Part shown: one piece after another, positions 19,629-28,356 of the stretch | Position numbering within the stretch: the first letter of the stretch is position 1 | Layout: every line of letters starts with the position of its first letter | NCBI GenBank assembly: GCA_036495525.1 | Contig: DASXMR010000141.1 | Location: forward strand, 124,001 to 188,000 | DNA length: 64,000 bases | Origin: DASXMR01 sp036495525 | GTDB taxonomy: Bacteria; Actinomycetota; Actinomycetes; Streptosporangiales; Streptosporangiaceae | Direction of reading: 5' to 3' | Notes under the pieces: model-generated | What the model saw: the letters and a program-made list of their open reading frames with translations, nothing else | Told to the model about the DNA's origin: nothing | Databases searched by the model: none | Position numbers and translations under genes: made by a program

Positions 19629-21323
19629 ATGAGCAACTTTCCCTGGCTGACCGTCGCCGGAGCGATACCGCTGGCCGGCGCGCTGGCGATCGGGCTGCTG
19701 CCCAGCCGGCCAGCGCCCGATGGCGGGTCAGCGCGCAAGAGCAGCGACGAGCTCGTCAAGATCATCGCGCTGGTCACCTCGCTGGTCACGCTCGGCGTCA
19801 CGGTGGCAATGGCGGTGCAATTCAAGACCGGCGGGCCGCGCTTCCAGTTCACCCAGCAATACCAGTGGATACCGCAGTTCGGCGTGCACTACGCGGTCGG
19901 CGCCGACGGCATCGCGCTGGTGCTGATCGTGATGTCGGCGATCCTGATGCCGGTCGTGATCCTCGCCTCATGGCGCGACGCTGAGGGCGAGGCAGATCCC
20001 TCGGCCCAGGCGGTGGCCGGCGGCAAGGCGAGCAGCACGCCGCGGCGGCACAGCGTCAAGACCTACTTCGCGCTGATGCTGGTGCTCGAGACGATGATGA
20101 TCGGCGTCTTCGCGGCCACCGACGTGTTCCTGTTCTACGTCTTCTTCGAGGCGATGCTCGTCCCGATGTACTTCATGATCGGGAGCTACGGCGTCGGCCA
20201 GCGGCAGTACGCGGCGGTGAAGTTCCTGCTCTACAGCCTGCTGGGCGGGCTGATCATGCTCGTCGCGGTCATCGCCCTTTACGTCTACTCGACGGCCGGC
20301 GGGCACCACGGCACGTTCCTGTTCAGCCAGCTCAGCACCCTGGCGCTGAGCCCGACCCAGAGCAAATGGCTGTTCCTCGGCTTCTTCGTCGCGTTTGCGA
20401 TCAAGGCGCCGCTGTGGCCGTTCCACACCTGGCTGCCGGACGCGGCTACCGCGGCGCAGCCCGGCGCGGCCGTGCTGCTCGTCGGCGTGCTCGACAAGGT
20501 CGGCACGTTCGGCATGATCCGCTATTGCCTGGAGCTGTTCCCGTCGGCGGCGCACTTCTTCACCCCGCTGGTCATCGTGCTGTCGGTGATCGGCGTGCTG
20601 TACGGCGCGATCGTGGCGATCGGCCAGGCCGACATCAAGCGGCTGATCGCCTACTCGTCCGTCTCCCACATGGGCCTGATCACCCTCGGCATCTTCGCGA
20701 TGACCAGCCAGGGCCAGGCAGGCGCCACGCTGTACATGGTCAACCATGGCTTCGCCACCGGGGCGCTGTTCCTGATCGCCGGGTTCATGGTTGCGCGACG
20801 CCGGTCGCAGCTGATCGCCGACTACGGCGGGGTGCAGAAGGTCGCGCCGGTGCTCGCCGGGCTGTTCCTGATCACCGGCCTCGCCGGGCTCGCGCTGCCC
20901 GGCCTGTCCACCTTCGTCAGCGAGTTCCTCGTGCTGGTCGGCACGTTCACCAAGTACGAGGCGGCCGCGGTACTGGCTACCGCTGGCATCATCCTCGCCG
21001 CTATCTACATCCTGTGGATGTACCAGCGGACGATGACTGGCCCGGTCCGGCCCGAGGTCTCCGGGATGGCCGACCTGCGCGCCCGCGAGCTGTGGGCGGT
21101 CGGGCCGCTGGTCGCGCTCATCATCGCGCTCGGCGTTTACCCCAAGCCGGTGCTGAACATCATCAACCCGGCCGTGCGGCAGACCCTGGTCCAGGTCCAC
21201 TCGACCGACCCGGTGCCGCCGCACCCGGCACCGGCGGCGCCGGTGAGCACGTCAAGCCGGACGACCGGCAGCAGGCAGCAGAGCGGCAGTGCCGCCGCGC
21301 CGGAACGAAGGAGCCTCCCGTGA
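19629..21323 (+). CDS. nuoM: NADH-quinone oxidoreductase subunit M
   Basis: The 564-residue antiporter-like membrane subunit contains FYVFFEAMLVPMYFMIG, the channel segment KAPLWPFHTWLPDA and the second-half motif QADIKRLIAYSSVSHMGL characteristic of NuoM. It pumps protons in the middle of the membrane arm. The C-terminus after the last helix is a Pro/Ser/Arg-rich tail of ~45 residues, and its 3' end overlaps the nuoN GTG (GTGA). Confidence 0.96.
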   Translation: MSNFPWLTVAGAIPLAGALAIGLLPSRPAPDGGSARKSSDELVKIIALVTSLVTLGVTVAMAVQFKTGGPRFQFTQQYQWIPQFGVHYAVGADGIALVLIVMSAILMPVVILASWRDAEGEADPSAQAVAGGKASSTPRRHSVKTYFALMLVLETMMIGVFAATDVFLFYVFFEAMLVPMYFMIGSYGVGQRQYAAVKFLLYSLLGGLIMLVAVIALYVYSTAGGHHGTFLFSQLSTLALSPTQSKWLFLGFFVAFAIKAPLWPFHTWLPDAATAAQPGAAVLLVGVLDKVGTFGMIRYCLELFPSAAHFFTPLVIVLSVIGVLYGAIVAIGQADIKRLIAYSSVSHMGLITLGIFAMTSQGQAGATLYMVNHGFATGALFLIAGFMVARRRSQLIADYGGVQKVAPVLAGLFLITGLAGLALPGLSTFVSEFLVLVGTFTKYEAAAVLATAGIILAAIYILWMYQRTMTGPVRPEVSGMADLRARELWAVGPLVALIIALGVYPKPVLNIINPAVRQTLVQVHSTDPVPPHPAPAAPVSTSSRTTGSRQQSGSAAAPERRSLP

Positions 21324-22906
21324 CCGGGTCCCTCGCCGCCGTCACCCCGGTGATCGGCGCGCCGAACATCGAGTACGGCCAGCTCTCGCCGATGCTGGTC
21401 GTGTTCGGCGCGGCCATCGCCGGCGTGCTGGTGGAGGCGTTCGTGCCGCGTCCGGCCCGCCGCGCCGTGCACATCGTGGTCGCGCTCGGGTCGCTGGCCG
21501 TCGCGTTCGCGCTGACCATCGTCGTAGCCGCCAGCAGCAGCCTGTTCGGCGGCGGCAGCCCGGGCAAGATCGCGGCGATGGGCGCGGTGGCCGTCGACAG
21601 GCCCACCCTGTTCATCCAGGGCACGGTGCTCGTGCTCGCCTTCGTCAGCGTGCTGCTGATCGCCGAGTCCTCACACGAGGTCAGCGCGTTCGCCGCGCAG
21701 GCGGCCGCTGTGCCCGGCAGCCCGGAGGAGCGCGAGGGCCTGCTGGCCGGCATCAGCCACACGGAGGTCTACCCGCTGACGCTGTTCGCGGTCGGCGGCA
21801 TGCTGCTGTTCCCGGCGTCGAACGACCTGCTGACCATGTTCGTCGCGCTTGAGGTGCTGTCGCTGCCGCTGTACCTGCTCTGCGGGCTGGCCAGGCGGCG
21901 CAGGCTGCTGTCCCAGGAAGCGGCCATGAAGTACTTCCTGCTCGGCGCGTTCTCCTCGGCGTTCTTCCTGTTCGGCGTCGCGATGCTGTACGGCTTCGCC
22001 GGCTCGGTGCGGCTGTCGGCGATCGCCGCCGCCGCGTCGGCCAACACCAGCGGCAGCACGCTGCTGTACGCGGGCATCGCGCTGCTCGGCATCGGGCTGC
22101 TGTTCAAGATCGGCGCAGCCCCGTTCAACAACTGGAAGCCCGACGTCTACCAGGGCGCGCCGACGCCTGTCACCGCGCTGATGGCCTCGTGCACGCTGGT
22201 GTCCGCGTTCGGCGCGCTGCTGCGCGTTTTCTACGTGTCGTTCGGCCAGCTGACCTGGAGCTGGCGGCCGGCCTTGTGGGCGGTCGCGATCCTTACCATG
22301 GTCGTCGGCTCAGTCGTCGCGATCACCCAGCGGGACGTGAAGCGGCTGCTCGCCTACTCCTCGATCGCGCAGGCGGGCTACGTGCTCACCGGCGTGGTGG
22401 CGGCCACCGCGCTCGGCCTGTCCAGCAGCCTGTTCTACCTGGCTGCCTACGGCTTCGCGGTGATCGGCGCGTTCGCCGTGGTACCGCTGGTCCGCGACAG
22501 CACCGGCGAGGCGGCTGACCTGTCCCGGTGGGCCGGCCTCGGCCGGCGCTCGCCCGTGCTGGCCGGGGTTTTCGCCTTCTTCCTCATCGCGTTCGCCGGC
22601 ATCCCGCTGACCAGCGGCTTCACCGGCAAGTTCGCGGTGTTCCAGGCGGCGATCAGCGGCGGGGCGCTGCCGCTGGTCATCGTCGGCGTGCTCAGCAGCG
22701 CCATCCTCGCCTTCCCGTACGTGCGGGTGATCGTGCTCATGTTCTTCAGCGAGCCGGCCCCCGACGGCCCCGTGGTGGTGCGGCCGAGCGCGTTCACCGG
22801 GGTCGCGGTCGGCATCGGCGCGGTGGTGACGCTCGTGCTGGGCATCGTGCCGCAGCCGCTGCTCAACGTCGCGCAGCACGCCGCGAGCCAGCTATTCGTC
22901 CGGTGA
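21320..22906 (+). CDS. nuoN: NADH-quinone oxidoreductase subunit N
   Basis: The 528-residue third antiporter-like subunit completes the operon. Family features are FVALEVLSLPLYLLCG, the segment KIGAAPFNNWKPDVYQGAP and QRDVKRLLAYSSIAQAGY. The GTG at 21320 inside the nuoM stop is the only plausible start: it follows GAAGGAG, and the frame upstream would overlap nuoM over hundreds of bases. With it, all fourteen nuo subunits are present in canonical order and without inserted genes. Confidence 0.96.
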   Translation: MTGSLAAVTPVIGAPNIEYGQLSPMLVVFGAAIAGVLVEAFVPRPARRAVHIVVALGSLAVAFALTIVVAASSSLFGGGSPGKIAAMGAVAVDRPTLFIQGTVLVLAFVSVLLIAESSHEVSAFAAQAAAVPGSPEEREGLLAGISHTEVYPLTLFAVGGMLLFPASNDLLTMFVALEVLSLPLYLLCGLARRRRLLSQEAAMKYFLLGAFSSAFFLFGVAMLYGFAGSVRLSAIAAAASANTSGSTLLYAGIALLGIGLLFKIGAAPFNNWKPDVYQGAPTPVTALMASCTLVSAFGALLRVFYVSFGQLTWSWRPALWAVAILTMVVGSVVAITQRDVKRLLAYSSIAQAGYVLTGVVAATALGLSSSLFYLAAYGFAVIGAFAVVPLVRDSTGEAADLSRWAGLGRRSPVLAGVFAFFLIAFAGIPLTSGFTGKFAVFQAAISGGALPLVIVGVLSSAILAFPYVRVIVLMFFSEPAPDGPVVVRPSAFTGVAVGIGAVVTLVLGIVPQPLLNVAQHAASQLFVR

Positions 22907-22939
22907 CCGGCATGCGCACGGTGCGGCCGCCGTGCGCCG

Positions 22940-22961
22940 CCCGCCAGTGGTGTCTGGCGGG
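22940..22961 (+). terminator. Hairpin after nuoN, probable end of the nuo operon
   Basis: A perfect 8-bp GC-rich stem (CCCGCCAG / CTGGCGGG) with a 6-base loop begins 34 nt after the nuoN stop. No T-run follows, as is common in actinobacterial terminators. It could reduce but not abolish read-through into the polyprenyl synthase gene. Confidence 0.5.
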
Positions 22962-23069
22962 TAACCGGCGGGCACACCTCCCGCTGACTCTTGCGTGCAC
23001 ATATCTTGGGTACGGCTGGCGGGAATGCCTGCGGGGGCAGGCGTAGCGCTGACGGACGAGGGAGCGAAC

Positions 23070-24062
23070 GTGACGACCGTGGTGCCGGTGGAACTGGCCG
23101 ACGCGGGGCTTGAGTCGGAGGTCGCCGAGGGTCTCGCGCTGGTCGAGGCAGGGCTGCGGGAAGCGGCGAGGGCCAGGCACGAGCTGCTCGGCGAGACCTC
23201 GGCCCACCTCATTCCGGGCGGCAAGAGGTTCCGGGCCACCCTGGTGCTGCTGGCAGCCCAGTTCGGTGACCGGCAGGACCCGCGGATCGTGCCGGCGGCG
23301 GTGGCCATCGAGCTCACCCACCTGGCGACGCTGTATCACGACGACGTGCAGGACGAAGCGCAGATCAGGCACGCGGCTCCTAGCGCCAACGCCCGGTGGG
23401 ACAACACGATTGCGATCCTGACCGGGGACTTCCTTTTCGCCCGTGCCTCGCAGATCCTCGCTGAGCTCGGCCCCGATGCGATCAGGATCCAGGCGGAGAC
23501 GTTCGCCCGGCTGGTCGCCGGCCAGATAGCCGAGACCGTCGGAGCCCGGCCCGGCGAAGACCCCCTCGACCACTACATGGGCGTGGTGACGGAGAAGACA
23601 GCCTCGCTCATCGCGACCTCTGGCCGATTCGGGGCCATGTTCGCCGGCGCGCCAGCCGAGGTCACCGCCCGGATCACCGAGGCCTGCGGTGCCATCGGCG
23701 TGGCCTGGCAGCTATCGGACGACATCCTGGACGTGGCGAGCGAGTCGGCCCAGTCGGGCAAGACGCCGGGCACCGACCTGCGTGAGGGAGTCGGCACCCT
23801 GCCCATGCTCTATGCGCTGCGCGCCGCCGGGCCGGGCGACGCCCGCCTCGTCGAGCTGCTCACCGGCGGCGAGCTGACCGATCCCGCGCAGCACGCGGAG
23901 GCCCTCAAGCTGCTGCGGGCGCATCCCGCGATGCAGACAGCCCGCGATGACCTGCAGCGCTGGTGCGAGGTGGCCAGGCGGCAGATCATGGCGCTGCCCG
24001 ACGTGCCGGCCAGGGCCGCGTTCGAGGCACTCTGCGAGTTCGTCACCCGTCGTACTGGGTAG
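23070..24062 (+). CDS. Long-chain trans-polyprenyl diphosphate synthase (menaquinone side chain)
   Basis: This 330-residue all-helical prenyltransferase has both aspartate-rich motifs: the first in LYHDDVQDEAQIRH (DDxxD) near residue 90 and the second in WQLSDDILDVA near residue 216. GGKRFRATLVLLAAQ near residue 51 is also diagnostic. It condenses isopentenyl diphosphate units onto an allylic primer to form the hepta- to nonaprenyl tail. Its position right after the nuo operon and near menG points to menaquinone. The start at GTG 23070 is preceded by GGGAGCG; an ATG 25 codons upstream lacks a binding site. Chain length cannot be read reliably from sequence. Confidence 0.9.
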   Translation: MTTVVPVELADAGLESEVAEGLALVEAGLREAARARHELLGETSAHLIPGGKRFRATLVLLAAQFGDRQDPRIVPAAVAIELTHLATLYHDDVQDEAQIRHAAPSANARWDNTIAILTGDFLFARASQILAELGPDAIRIQAETFARLVAGQIAETVGARPGEDPLDHYMGVVTEKTASLIATSGRFGAMFAGAPAEVTARITEACGAIGVAWQLSDDILDVASESAQSGKTPGTDLREGVGTLPMLYALRAAGPGDARLVELLTGGELTDPAQHAEALKLLRAHPAMQTARDDLQRWCEVARRQIMALPDVPARAAFEALCEFVTRRTG

Positions 24063-24153
24063 GGCCTGGCTGAACGAAACGTCGTGACCGGGCGACCCGG
24101 CTGCGGCCCGGCCGAGTGCGCGCCGCGGGGCTGCCCGGCGGGGGGAGACGACG

Positions 24154-24900
24154 ATGCAGTTTCGCCCGCGCCTGCTCGGCTGCCTGCTGGCGGCGGCCCT
24201 GGCGGCGGCCGGATGCGGTGCCAGCAGCGGAGCAAACGGCGGCACCACTCGCGGCGCCGGCTCGCCGGCCCCGTCCGGGGCCGGCCAGGGATCGCCGGCG
24301 CCCGGGCCCGCCGCGCTGCTGAGGCAGATGCGCGCCGCGGTGCAGAGCGCGACCAGCGTGCACGTCACTGGTCAGCTGGTCGCCGACGGCAGGCCGCTCG
24401 CGCTCGATCTCGGCATGCACTCCTCCGGGCAGCTCGCCGGCACGATCACTACCCAGGGCGTGCCGCTGACGATCATCGACACCGGCGGCAAGGGCTACGT
24501 CAAGGCGACTCCGGCCTTCCTGGCGCTGCTCAGGCAGTCGCCAGCGGTCTGCAAGCTGATCTGCGGTAAGTACGTGCTGACGACCGGCGCGAAGGAAGAG
24601 CAGCTGACCAGCAGCCTCGGCATGCGAAGCCTGCTCGGAGCGCTGACCAGGCGGCAGTCGCCGGCCATCACCAGCGCGGGCACGACCACGGTGAACGGCG
24701 CGGCGGCCAGGGTGCTGCGCGGGGCTGACGGGTCAACGCTGGCCGTTGCTGCGCGCGGGGCGCCGTACCCGCTGCGGGTAACCGCGGCGCCCGCGCGCGG
24801 GCGTGAGGGCAGCCTGGAGTTCAGCCAGTGGAACAGCGTTCCGCTGCCCGCCGCCCCGCCGGCGGCGAAGGTGATCGACCTGCGCCAGCTTGAGCGCTAA
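24154..24900 (+). CDS. Secreted lipoprotein of the LppX/LprAFG-like type
   Basis: The 248-residue protein has a lipoprotein signal peptide (basic start, hydrophobic core LLGCLLAAALAA, lipobox AAGC with acceptor Cys21), then a Gly/Pro/Ser-rich linker to about residue 50. The mature domain reads like a lipid-binding LppX_LprAFG fold: a helix LLRQMRAAVQSATSVHVTG, strands with GQLAGTITTQGVPLTIIDTGGKGYVK, and a paired Cys segment. It follows the polyprenyl synthase by 91 nt on the same strand. The substrate is unknown, and the family call is from pattern only. Confidence 0.65.
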   Translation: MQFRPRLLGCLLAAALAAAGCGASSGANGGTTRGAGSPAPSGAGQGSPAPGPAALLRQMRAAVQSATSVHVTGQLVADGRPLALDLGMHSSGQLAGTITTQGVPLTIIDTGGKGYVKATPAFLALLRQSPAVCKLICGKYVLTTGAKEEQLTSSLGMRSLLGALTRRQSPAITSAGTTTVNGAAARVLRGADGSTLAVAARGAPYPLRVTAAPARGREGSLEFSQWNSVPLPAAPPAAKVIDLRQLER

Positions 24901-24979
24901 GGGCCAGCGGGCGGCTGCTGACCGCCCGGGCAGCCGTGCCAGAGTCCGATGCGCAGGTCGCGCGCTAGCATGACGGGCA

Positions 24980-25888
24980 ATGAGAACTTCCGGGCGCACA
25001 GCGAACGGCGGCAACGTGGCAGATCCGGCTGGTGAGGCGGCCGGGGAGCTCGACGCCGAAGAAAGTGCTGGCGGCGGCAGGAACAGCGACTTCGTCCAGT
25101 CGCTGGACCGCGGGCTTGCTGTCATCCGCGCGTTCGGGCCTGATCGCGAGCGGCTGAGCCTGAGCGAGGTGGCCAGGGCCACCGGCCTGACCAGGGCGGC
25201 CGCCCGCCGCTTCCTGCTCACCCTGGTCAGGCTCGGCTACGTGCGCAGTGACGGCCGCGAGTTCTCGCTCCGGCCAAGGGTGCTCGAGCTCGGCTACGCC
25301 TACCTGTCCGGGCTGACCCTGCCCGAGGTGGCAGCGCCGCACATGGAGGAGCTGGTCTCCCGGCTGCACGAGTCCTCGTCCATCTCGGTGCTCGACGGCG
25401 ACCAGATCGTCTACGTGGCCAGGGTGCCGACCAAGCGGATCATGACCGTCGCGATCTCGGTCGGTACCAGGTTCCCCGCCTACGCCACCTCGATGGGCCG
25501 GGTGCTGCTCGCCGCGATGAGCGCCGAGGAGCTGGAGCAGTATCTCGCCGAGGTCAGTCCCGAGAAGCTCACCGAGGGCACCATCACCGACCCCGGCCAG
25601 CTCAGGGAGATCATCGGCGAGGTGGCCGAGCAGGGCTACTCGATCGTGGACCAGGAGCTGGAGGAAGGCCTGCGCGCGGTGGCAGCCCCGATCCGCGGCG
25701 CCGCCGATGTCGGCACCGCGGCGATCAACGTCTCCGCGCACGCCAGCCGGGTCAGCATCAGCGCGCTGCGGTCGCAGATACTGCCCGCGCTGCTGGAGAC
25801 CGCGGCGCAGATCGAGGCCGATCTGCAGGCGCAAGGCCCGGCTCAGGCCGGCTCGGGCGGCGCCGGGCAGCGCCAGCCGCGGCGATGA
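24980..25888 (+). CDS. IclR family transcriptional regulator
   Basis: The 302-residue protein has an N-terminal winged helix (SLDRGLAVIRAFGPDRERLS ... LSEVARATGLTRAAARRFLL, roughly residues 38-85) and a C-terminal effector domain containing FPAYATSMGRVLLA and the typical GYSIVDQELEEGLRAVAAPI. The closest type I recognise is PcaR/PobR-like IclR. It precedes the ABC importer on the same strand, with a 298-nt gap containing a short inverted repeat, so control of that importer is likely. The ATG at 24980 has no clear ribosome binding site; TAGCAT lies 8 nt upstream and the mRNA might be leaderless. GTG 25016 is an alternative start. Confidence 0.9.
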   Translation: MRTSGRTANGGNVADPAGEAAGELDAEESAGGGRNSDFVQSLDRGLAVIRAFGPDRERLSLSEVARATGLTRAAARRFLLTLVRLGYVRSDGREFSLRPRVLELGYAYLSGLTLPEVAAPHMEELVSRLHESSSISVLDGDQIVYVARVPTKRIMTVAISVGTRFPAYATSMGRVLLAAMSAEELEQYLAEVSPEKLTEGTITDPGQLREIIGEVAEQGYSIVDQELEEGLRAVAAPIRGAADVGTAAINVSAHASRVSISALRSQILPALLETAAQIEADLQAQGPAQAGSGGAGQRQPRR

Positions 25889-26061
25889 CCGCCGGGCGAC
25901 GGCACACCGGGCGTCGTGCCGTCACCGCGCCGCCGGGACCGGCCCCGTCTGTCGCGATCAGCTGAGCGCTCCTCGTTCACAAAATCGGTCTTATTTCCCG
26001 CTGCTGACCGTTTCCTGAGGCTGTTGACAGTGGCTCAGACAGCGTGGCAAAGTTCTACATT

Positions 26062-26077
26062 GCGTATAGTCGTACGC
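26062..26077. promoter_or_regulatory. Inverted repeat overlapping a -10-like hexamer upstream of the ABC importer
   Basis: GCGTA-(6)-TACGC forms a 5-bp inverted repeat that overlaps TATAGT (26065-26070), a good -10 hexamer, about 110 nt before the binding-protein gene. The rest of the 25889-26186 interval holds no gene. The placement suits an operator for the adjacent IclR regulator, but the arms are short. Confidence 0.4.
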
Positions 26078-26186
26078 TAAGCGAACATTTCCGCGGTTCC
26101 CGTCTGAGAGCCGGCCACAGCAATTTCGGCGCGGAGCGCTGGCCGCATCTTTCGGCAACGCGGGCGCTGACTTCGGAGGAGACGGA

Positions 26187-27533
26187 ATGGACCGTCAGGG
26201 ATCGGATCGCGGAATGCGGCGGGGTCAGCCGGTCGGACGGCGTGCCCTGCTCAAGAGCGCGGGCGCCGGCAGCCTCGCCGTAGCCGGCGGCGGGCTGCTC
26301 GAAGCCTGCGGGTCGGTCAAGGGCGCGGGCACCGCCAGCAGCACCGGAACCATCACGATCGGCTTCATCACGCCGCTGACCGGTGAGCTTGCCGGGTTCG
26401 CCTCTGGCGACAACTTCGTGCTCAGCCAGATCAAGCAGACAGCGACGTACAAGAACGGGTTCAAGGTCGGCGGCAAGACCTACAAGGTCAACATCGTCGT
26501 GGCCGACAGCCAGTCAAGCCCCACCAGGGCCGCCCAGGTGGCCCAGCAGCTCATCCTGAGCAAGCACGTCGACGTCGTGCTGACCACCTCGACCCCGGAG
26601 ACGACCAACCCGGTGGCGGTGGCCTGCCAGAAGATGTCCACGCCGTGCCTGTCGACGGTTGTTCCATGGGAATCGTGGTACGTCGGCCTGGGCGGCAACC
26701 CGCTGCAGCCGACCAAGGACTTCGCGTACGTGAGCATGTTCTTCTTCGGCCTGAAGGAGTTCCAGGGCTGCTTCGCGCCGATGTGGAAACAAGTCCACTC
26801 CAATAAGGTCGTCGCCTGCCAGTACCCGAACGACGCCGACGGCACGGCATTCCGCGAGGGCTTCGAGCCGCTGATCAAGGCGGCCGGCTATAAGGTCGAC
26901 GACCCAGGTCCGTACAACGACGGGCTGACCAGCTTCACGTCGATGATCTCGAACTTCAAGTCCAAGGGCGCCGAGCTGTTCAGCAACGCCCCGCTGCCAC
27001 CCGACTTCAACACCTTCTGGAAGCAGGCTTCGCAGCAGGGCTTCAAGCCAAAGCTCGCCACCGTCGCCAAGGTGCTGCTCTTCCCCGCCGACACTGTCGC
27101 GCTCGGCCCGCTGGTGAACAACATCGCCACCGACTCCTGGTGGGGCCCCTACATGCCGTACACCTCGTCGCTCGACGGGATGTCGGCGCAGGCGCTGGCC
27201 GACGCCTACCAGGCCAAGACCGGCAACCAGTGGGTCCAGTCGATCGGCTCTACCTACTCGCTGTTCGAGGTCGCCCACCAGGCGTTCACCACGGTCAGCG
27301 ACCCGCACGACAAGACCGAGGTGGCCGCCGCTTTCCACCGGGTGAGCTACAGCGGCATGTGCGGGCCGATCAACTTCGGCACCGGCCCGGCGCCCGGCGT
27401 CGGCATCATCCCGCCGGTCGGCGTGCAGTGGAAGGCTTCCACCAGCAAGTACCCGTTCGTGATGACCGTGGTCGACAACTCGCTGAACCCGACCGTGAAG
27501 GTCCAGGCTGACCTGGCGCCAACGAATGCCTGA
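26187..27533 (+). CDS. Branched-chain amino acid-type ABC transporter substrate-binding lipoprotein
   Basis: The 448-residue protein has a Tat-like signal (GRRALLKSAGAGS) ending in a lipobox (LLEACGS), so it is probably exported folded and lipid-anchored. The mature part has the periplasmic-binding-protein type 1 (LivJ-like) pattern: TITIGFITPLTGELAGFA, then VADSQSSPTRAAQVAQQL and a second lobe. Strong GGAGGAGA precedes ATG 26187. The gene overlaps the ATPase gene by 8 nt, so all five importer genes probably form one operon. The family transports branched-chain amino acids, but also amides, urea and aromatic acids; the ligand is not readable here. Confidence 0.92.
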   Translation: MDRQGSDRGMRRGQPVGRRALLKSAGAGSLAVAGGGLLEACGSVKGAGTASSTGTITIGFITPLTGELAGFASGDNFVLSQIKQTATYKNGFKVGGKTYKVNIVVADSQSSPTRAAQVAQQLILSKHVDVVLTTSTPETTNPVAVACQKMSTPCLSTVVPWESWYVGLGGNPLQPTKDFAYVSMFFFGLKEFQGCFAPMWKQVHSNKVVACQYPNDADGTAFREGFEPLIKAAGYKVDDPGPYNDGLTSFTSMISNFKSKGAELFSNAPLPPDFNTFWKQASQQGFKPKLATVAKVLLFPADTVALGPLVNNIATDSWWGPYMPYTSSLDGMSAQALADAYQAKTGNQWVQSIGSTYSLFEVAHQAFTTVSDPHDKTEVAAAFHRVSYSGMCGPINFGTGPAPGVGIIPPVGVQWKASTSKYPFVMTVVDNSLNPTVKVQADLAPTNA

Positions 27534-28356
27534 CGCCGCGGCGACGGCCCTGCTGGAGCTCACGGGCGTCACCAGGAGCTTCGGCCGGGTCGTCGTCGCG
27601 GACAACCTGTCACTGCGCATCGGCGCCGGGGACATCGTCGGCATCGTGGGCCCGAACGGTGCGGGCAAGACCAGCCTGTTCAGTCTCATCGCCGGCGACC
27701 TTTCGCCGCAGGCGGGCACCATCACCTTCGACGGCGCGGACGTGACCAGGCTGGACCCGGCTAGCCGGTGCCGGCTCGGGGTTGGCCGAACCTACCAGGT
27801 ACCCCGGCCGTTCGGCGCGATGACCGTCTTCGAGAACGTGCTGGTCGCCGTCCAGCAGGGCGCCGGGCTGCGGCAGCGCGCCAGCTACGCCGCGGCGACC
27901 GCCGCGCTGCACCGGGCCGGGCTTGACAGCGACGCCAACAGCCCGGCCGAGCGGCTCGGCCTGCTCGGCCGCAAGCGGCTCGAGCTGGCTAGGGCGCTGG
28001 CGACTGCCCCCCGGCTGCTGCTGCTCGACGAGGTGGCGGGCGGCCTGACCGACCCGGAGGTCGAGCAGCTGGTCGGCATCGTCGCCTCGATCCGGGCGGA
28101 CGGCATCGCGGTCATCTGGATCGAGCACGTGGTCCGCGCGCTCACCTCGGCGGTAGAGCGGCTGCTCTGCCTGGCCGGCGGGAAGTTCGTCAGCGACGGC
28201 ACCCCGGCGGCCGTGCTGTCCGACCCGGCCGTCCGCGAGGTCTTCCTCGGCAGCGAGGTCAGCACGTCGCTGGCCGGGCTCGGCGGGCCAGGCGCGGCCG
28301 GCCCGGCCGGAACCCGTCCTGGCGTGGCCGGCCAGGCGCAGGCGGGGCCACGCTGA
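27526..28356 (+). CDS. ABC transporter ATP-binding protein, LivG type
   Basis: The 276-residue ATPase has Walker A GPNGAGKTS near residue 43, the LivG-specific insertion region VGRTYQVPRPFGAMTVFENV near residue 87, and Walker B LLLLDEVAGG near residue 165. The ABC signature is unusual: where LSGGQ is expected it reads LGLLGRKRLELARAL. LivG proteins are often relaxed here, so it may still be functional. The last ~30 residues are a Gly/Ala/Pro tail. It overlaps both neighbours. Confidence 0.92.
   Translation: MPDAAATALLELTGVTRSFGRVVVADNLSLRIGAGDIVGIVGPNGAGKTSLFSLIAGDLSPQAGTITFDGADVTRLDPASRCRLGVGRTYQVPRPFGAMTVFENVLVAVQQGAGLRQRASYAAATAALHRAGLDSDANSPAERLGLLGRKRLELARALATAPRLLLLDEVAGGLTDPEVEQLVGIVASIRADGIAVIWIEHVVRALTSAVERLLCLAGGKFVSDGTPAAVLSDPAVREVFLGSEVSTSLAGLGGPGAAGPAGTRPGVAGQAQAGPR

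Noticed and set aside
26024..26029. Perfect TTGACA hexamer as -35 of the ABC importer promoter
   Set aside because: The only good -10-like hexamer (TATAGT, 26065) is 35 bp away, twice the normal spacing, and the hexamer at the proper distance is GCAAAG. I kept the inverted repeat but not this promoter pairing.
26044..26283. Open frame of 79 codons upstream of the binding-protein gene
   Set aside because: It overlaps the start of the binding-protein gene in another frame, has no recognised similarity and spans the presumed promoter.
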